Made by a program: the position numbers and the translations under genes. A stretch of 7,176 bases of DNA from Methanoregula sp. (GTDB lineage Archaea > Halobacteriota > Methanomicrobia > Methanomicrobiales > Methanospirillaceae): the NCBI GenBank assembly GCA_026394635.1, contig JAPKXV010000435.1, forward strand, positions 1-7,176, in the 5' to 3' direction. Shown here piece after piece: positions 5,262-7,176 of this stretch (position 1 is the stretch's first letter; every line of letters starts with the position of its first letter). A model generated the notes under the pieces. The model did no database searches. It saw only the letters and a program-made list of their open reading frames with translations, and had not been told where the DNA came from.

Positions 5262-6254
5262 ATGAAAAAAAGAAAAAAAGAAAAAATCCAGACAAAAGAA
5301 ATTCAAAGGATATTATTTTTTGATATTTTAAGAATTTTTTTTGTTGCAGCAATCGTTTATGGCCATTCTCATTCCGAATTATTTCTTTGGTTTAATGGCA
5401 TCTTTTTCGCGGATGGTTATATTCCCTTTAACATTTATCCGGTTGGTTTAGCAGGAATTTCAGTATATGGATTGATCTTTGTCAGCGGTGCAGTACTGGA
5501 ATATAATTACAAAGGTATTGAACGTTTTTCGGAATATGTAAAGTTCTTATTTAAACGATTCATCAGACTGTATCCTGCGTTCTGGATGAGTTTAATATTC
5601 AGTATAATAGTTTGCATACTGATATTTCCAACAGTACTAAAAACAACAAGTCTATTTGATTTTCTTTTTGAATTCACGGGATTCTATGTAGTTCTTGGAA
5701 AAGGCCCGGGTAATCTTAATTTCATGGGGTGGTTTATCGCTGCAATAGTAAGTTTGTATTTTTTATTTCCTTATTTATCAAAAATTGTAAGAAAATATCA
5801 ACTGACGGCTCTATTGTTATTCCTGATAATAAGTTATACATCGAGAACTTTTCTCTTCACTAACAATCCCATTCCTCTTTTATATTATTGGTTCCCGCTA
5901 TGCAACGTATTTGAATTTTGTCTGGGAATATATATCGTCCAGAGCAGATGGTACCCACAAAATGCAAAAGAACACCCGTTCATTCGCCAATTATCAGACC
6001 TTAGTTTTTATGTCTTTTTATTCCATTGGATAGTACTTGGGATATTTTTCAGCATATCAATGAACAACGTAAAACTCATTTACATTTGTGAGGCTTTAGG
6101 TTTAAACTTGAACCCATATATTGCATTTTTATGCGATTATCTTATAGTCATAGGGACTGTTATTTTGGTCTCATGGATTGCAATGATTATGGATAAAAAA
6201 ATTCAACAAACGATTTTAAAAAATGAAAGAATCAATAATTTTCTCAGATCTTAA
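5262..6254 (+). CDS. Acyltransferase-3 family membrane protein (OafA/YrhL-like)
   Basis: The 330-residue product has a very basic N-terminus (MKKRKKEK) and about ten hydrophobic segments. Acyltransferase-3 (PF01757) proteins move acetyl or other acyl groups from inside the cell onto sugars of surface glycans or lipids. Family marks are FFDILRIFFVAAIVYGHSHSE (19-39) with the likely catalytic His35, KRFIRLYPAFW (98-108) carrying the R-x-x-R-L-x-P motif, and GWFIAAIVSLYFLFPYL (156-172), the counterpart of the usual W-x-L-x-x-E-x-x-FYL helix but with Ala where Glu is common. SDLSFYVFLFHWIVLG (about 245-260) matches the late S-Y-x-x-YL-x-H helix. The substrate cannot be told; surface polysaccharide or S-layer glycan is likely. 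The gene is strikingly AT-rich (14 G/C in the 60 bases from 5761, against 42 of 60 from 4081 in cbf5), stands alone, and lies beside a tRNA gene, which suggests horizontal acquisition. Confidence 0.87.
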   Translation: MKKRKKEKIQTKEIQRILFFDILRIFFVAAIVYGHSHSELFLWFNGIFFADGYIPFNIYPVGLAGISVYGLIFVSGAVLEYNYKGIERFSEYVKFLFKRFIRLYPAFWMSLIFSIIVCILIFPTVLKTTSLFDFLFEFTGFYVVLGKGPGNLNFMGWFIAAIVSLYFLFPYLSKIVRKYQLTALLLFLIISYTSRTFLFTNNPIPLLYYWFPLCNVFEFCLGIYIVQSRWYPQNAKEHPFIRQLSDLSFYVFLFHWIVLGIFFSISMNNVKLIYICEALGLNLNPYIAFLCDYLIVIGTVILVSWIAMIMDKKIQQTILKNERINNFLRS

Positions 6255-6305
6255 TCAGCCAAAAAATACTTGAAAATTAGAGACTATTTAACCTGAGATC
6301 CAACC

Positions 6306-6341
6306 TCCGTAATAGTTACGGAATTATGCCCTTTGCATAAT
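6306..6341. other. Two abutting perfect stem-loops
   Basis: The first stem pairs TCCGTAA (6306-6312) with TTACGGA (6316-6322) around a three-base loop TAG. The second pairs ATTATGC (6323-6329) with GCATAAT (6335-6341) around CCTTT. Both stems are perfect 7-bp stems with no base between them. No gene explains them. They could be part of a structured 3' UTR of the acyltransferase mRNA, a small RNA, a bidirectional terminator, or a protein-binding site. Confidence 0.6.
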
Positions 6342-6350
6342 CCCACATTC

Positions 6351-6360
6351 CGGGCACATC
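6351..6360 (+). repeat. CGGGCACATC direct repeat, right copy
   Basis: This is the exact partner of 5133-5142. It overlaps a second short repeat, ATTCCGGGCA, found at 6347-6356 and again at 6460-6469. Confidence 0.4.
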
Positions 6361-6368
6361 AAAGAAAT

Positions 6369-6385
6369 GGGGTTGAATTCCCCCC
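6369..6385 (+). repeat. Degenerate copy of the tRNA-Ser T-arm
   Basis: GGGGTTGAATTCCCCCC matches GGGGTTCAACTCCCCCC of the tRNA-Ser T-arm (4972-4988) at 15 of 17 positions, in the same orientation, and keeps a G4/C4 stem around a seven-base loop. The similarity fades on both sides, and upstream sequence does not fold into a tRNA. It may be a decayed attachment-site copy bordering the AT-rich insert, or a chance GC hairpin. Confidence 0.35.
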
Positions 6386-6528
6386 AATAGTATTGTTCAT
6401 TGAATCGATCCACTTACGTATCAATAGTAAGATTCCGTTGTGGTCACTTTTTAAAACGTATTCCGGGCAGTAATTCATCAGGTGCCATATTACCACCTAT
6501 AATTCAAATTTTAATTTTATTCATTATC

Positions 6529-6550
6529 AAAAATGTGTTTTTAACAAAAA
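6529..6550 (-). terminator. T-rich termination region downstream of iorB
   Basis: On the minus strand, two runs of five T residues (6550-6546 and 6533-6529) follow the iorB stop codon by 24 and 41 bases. Tandem T-runs without hairpins are typical of archaeal termination. Confidence 0.45.
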
Positions 6551-6573
6551 GAAGTTGGTGGAGAGTGGACATT

Positions 6574-7164
6574 TTAAGAAGAGCTCTGTATTGCTGCCTC
6601 TCTTCCCATTTCGAATGCCCGTGCATTGATCTCGATGGTCTTTTTGGGGACAAGACTCTTAACTGCGGAAAGAATCGATTCGGGTTTGAGCGGCATTGCA
6701 AGGGAGGCGGCACCCAGCATCACGACATTCTGCGACAGGGGACTCCCCACCTCCTGAGCGATCTGGTCAGCATCAAGGAGGCAAAGACGGAATTTGCCCA
6801 GCGCGGCGATGATATCCTGTTCAGTGGGTGCATCAATCTTCTGGGTATAGACGGATGTCGGCAGCACAAGGTGGCGGTTTACCACCATCGTTCCCCCCGG
6901 TTTCAGGTAATGGGAATACCGCAGCGCTTCCAGGAGGTCAAAGGAGAGCAGGAGGTCCGCCTGCCCGGGAGCAATAAGCGGCCCGAACTGCCCGTCAACC
7001 CTGATATGGCTCTCCACGGACCCCCCGCGCTGCGCCATGCCGTGGGTTTCAGCACCCTTCACGCTCCTCCCTTCGAGCAGGCACGCCTGCCCAAGGATAT
7101 TTGAAGCGAGGATTGTTCCCTGACCCCCAATACCGACCATCAGGATATCAAAACTGCTTTTCAT
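6574..7164 (-). CDS. iorB: Indolepyruvate:ferredoxin oxidoreductase, beta subunit
   Basis: With IorA this subunit oxidatively decarboxylates aryl 2-oxoacids such as indolepyruvate and phenylpyruvate to the aryl-CoA, passing electrons to ferredoxin; in methanogens it can run in reverse to make aromatic amino acids from arylacetates. The 196-residue product is a single 2-oxoacid oxidoreductase gamma/catalytic domain (PF01558): FDILMVGIGGQGTILASNIL (5-24) near the N-terminus, AETHGMAQRGGSVESHIR (38-55), GPLIAPGQADLLLSFDLLEALR (61-82), YLKPGGTMVVN (86-96) and SPLSQNVVMLGAAS (141-154). Length is normal for IorB (about 190-200). The ATG at 7164 has a strong GGAGGG site seven bases upstream, running to the window edge, which suggests it lies directly behind another gene, most likely iorA. 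Base composition is that of the chromosome core, unlike the AT-rich stretch next to it. Confidence 0.95.
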   Translation of the reverse strand: MKSSFDILMVGIGGQGTILASNILGQACLLEGRSVKGAETHGMAQRGGSVESHIRVDGQFGPLIAPGQADLLLSFDLLEALRYSHYLKPGGTMVVNRHLVLPTSVYTQKIDAPTEQDIIAALGKFRLCLLDADQIAQEVGSPLSQNVVMLGAASLAMPLKPESILSAVKSLVPKKTIEINARAFEMGREAAIQSSS

Positions 7165-7170
7165 TTCTTT

Positions 7171-7176
7171 CCCTCC
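7171..7176 (-). promoter_or_regulatory. Strong Shine-Dalgarno site of iorB
   Basis: The minus strand reads GGAGGG, then AAAGAA, then ATG. This is the best ribosome binding site in the window and contrasts with the SD-less starts of nop5, the tctA-like gene, hemD and the acyltransferase gene, supporting an internal operon position for iorB. Confidence 0.7.

Larger units (their letters stand above)
6255..6573. other. 319-bp AT-rich gene-free stretch with hairpins and repeats
   Basis: This gap lies between the convergent acyltransferase and iorB genes. It contains two adjacent perfect hairpins (6306-6341), a T-arm-like element (6369-6385), a weak CTTAC/GTAAG stem (6413-6431), an AGGTG/CACCT stem (6480-6498), a second copy of ATTCCGGGCA (6460-6469, first copy 6347-6356), and T-runs on both strands that could end transcription of both flanking genes. 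The minus strand has only very short frames: one of 14 codons from the ATG at 6488, preceded by AGGTGG, and broken pieces after it. I recognise no protein in it. Confidence 0.6.

Noticed and set aside
6283..6390. Possible second tRNA ending at the T-arm-like hairpin
   Set aside because: No matching acceptor, D or anticodon stems could be folded from the upstream sequence.
6400..7104. 234-codon plus-strand frame opposite iorB
   Set aside because: Most of it is antisense to iorB and the start lies in AT-rich spacer without a ribosome site.
1..7176. CRISPR array, insertion sequence or integrase gene
   Set aside because: No regularly spaced repeats, terminal inverted repeats, transposase or integrase motifs were seen on either strand.

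Overview
The window is archaeal and most likely comes from a methanogen of the order Methanomicrobiales (Methanoregula/Methanosphaerula-like; the order is an inference from gene content and base composition, not proven). The archaeal call rests on Nop5, a fibrillarin-like methyltransferase, a Cbf5-type pseudouridine synthase with a C-terminal PUA domain, a type II tRNA-Ser without an encoded CCA end, and start regions of the leaderless or GGTGA type. An IorB subunit of indolepyruvate:ferredoxin oxidoreductase and a uroporphyrinogen-III synthase fit a methanogen that makes F430, corrinoids and siroheme.

Layout. Positions 1-1896 (minus strand) hold a compact three-gene unit, nop5 > flpA > DUF1614 membrane protein; the first two overlap by four bases (GTGA) and the third follows after 18 bp. 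The DUF1614 gene runs off the left edge. Positions 1936-3150 (minus) hold a TctA-family (COG1784-like) polytopic membrane protein. An intergenic region of about 80 bp separates it from a divergent plus-strand pair, hemD (3230-3916) and cbf5 (3916-4842), which overlap by one base (TAATG). A tRNA-Ser(GGA) gene follows at 4910-4995.

The composition changes abruptly after the tRNA. Positions 4996-6573 are strongly AT-rich and hold a single gene, an acyltransferase-3 membrane protein (5262-6254, plus), flanked by non-coding AT-rich DNA with several perfect hairpins, a degenerate copy of the tRNA T-arm (6369-6385) and a 10-bp direct repeat on either side of the gene. GC-rich core sequence resumes with iorB (6574-7164, minus), whose strong Shine-Dalgarno suggests it is the distal gene of an iorA-iorB operon entering from the right.

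How the genes work together. Nop5 and FlpA are two of the three proteins (with L7Ae) of the box C/D sRNP that 2'-O-methylates rRNA and tRNA. Cbf5 is the catalytic subunit of the H/ACA RNP and also acts on tRNA position 55. Both guide-RNA modification machines are thus encoded within about 4 kb, though in separate divergent units. HemD, the TctA-like protein, DUF1614 and IorB have no obvious functional link to them. The acyltransferase segment looks like an acquired tRNA-adjacent cassette, but no integrase is visible. I see no CRISPR array, transposase or clearly new system; the most unusual part is the AT-rich segment at 4996-6573.
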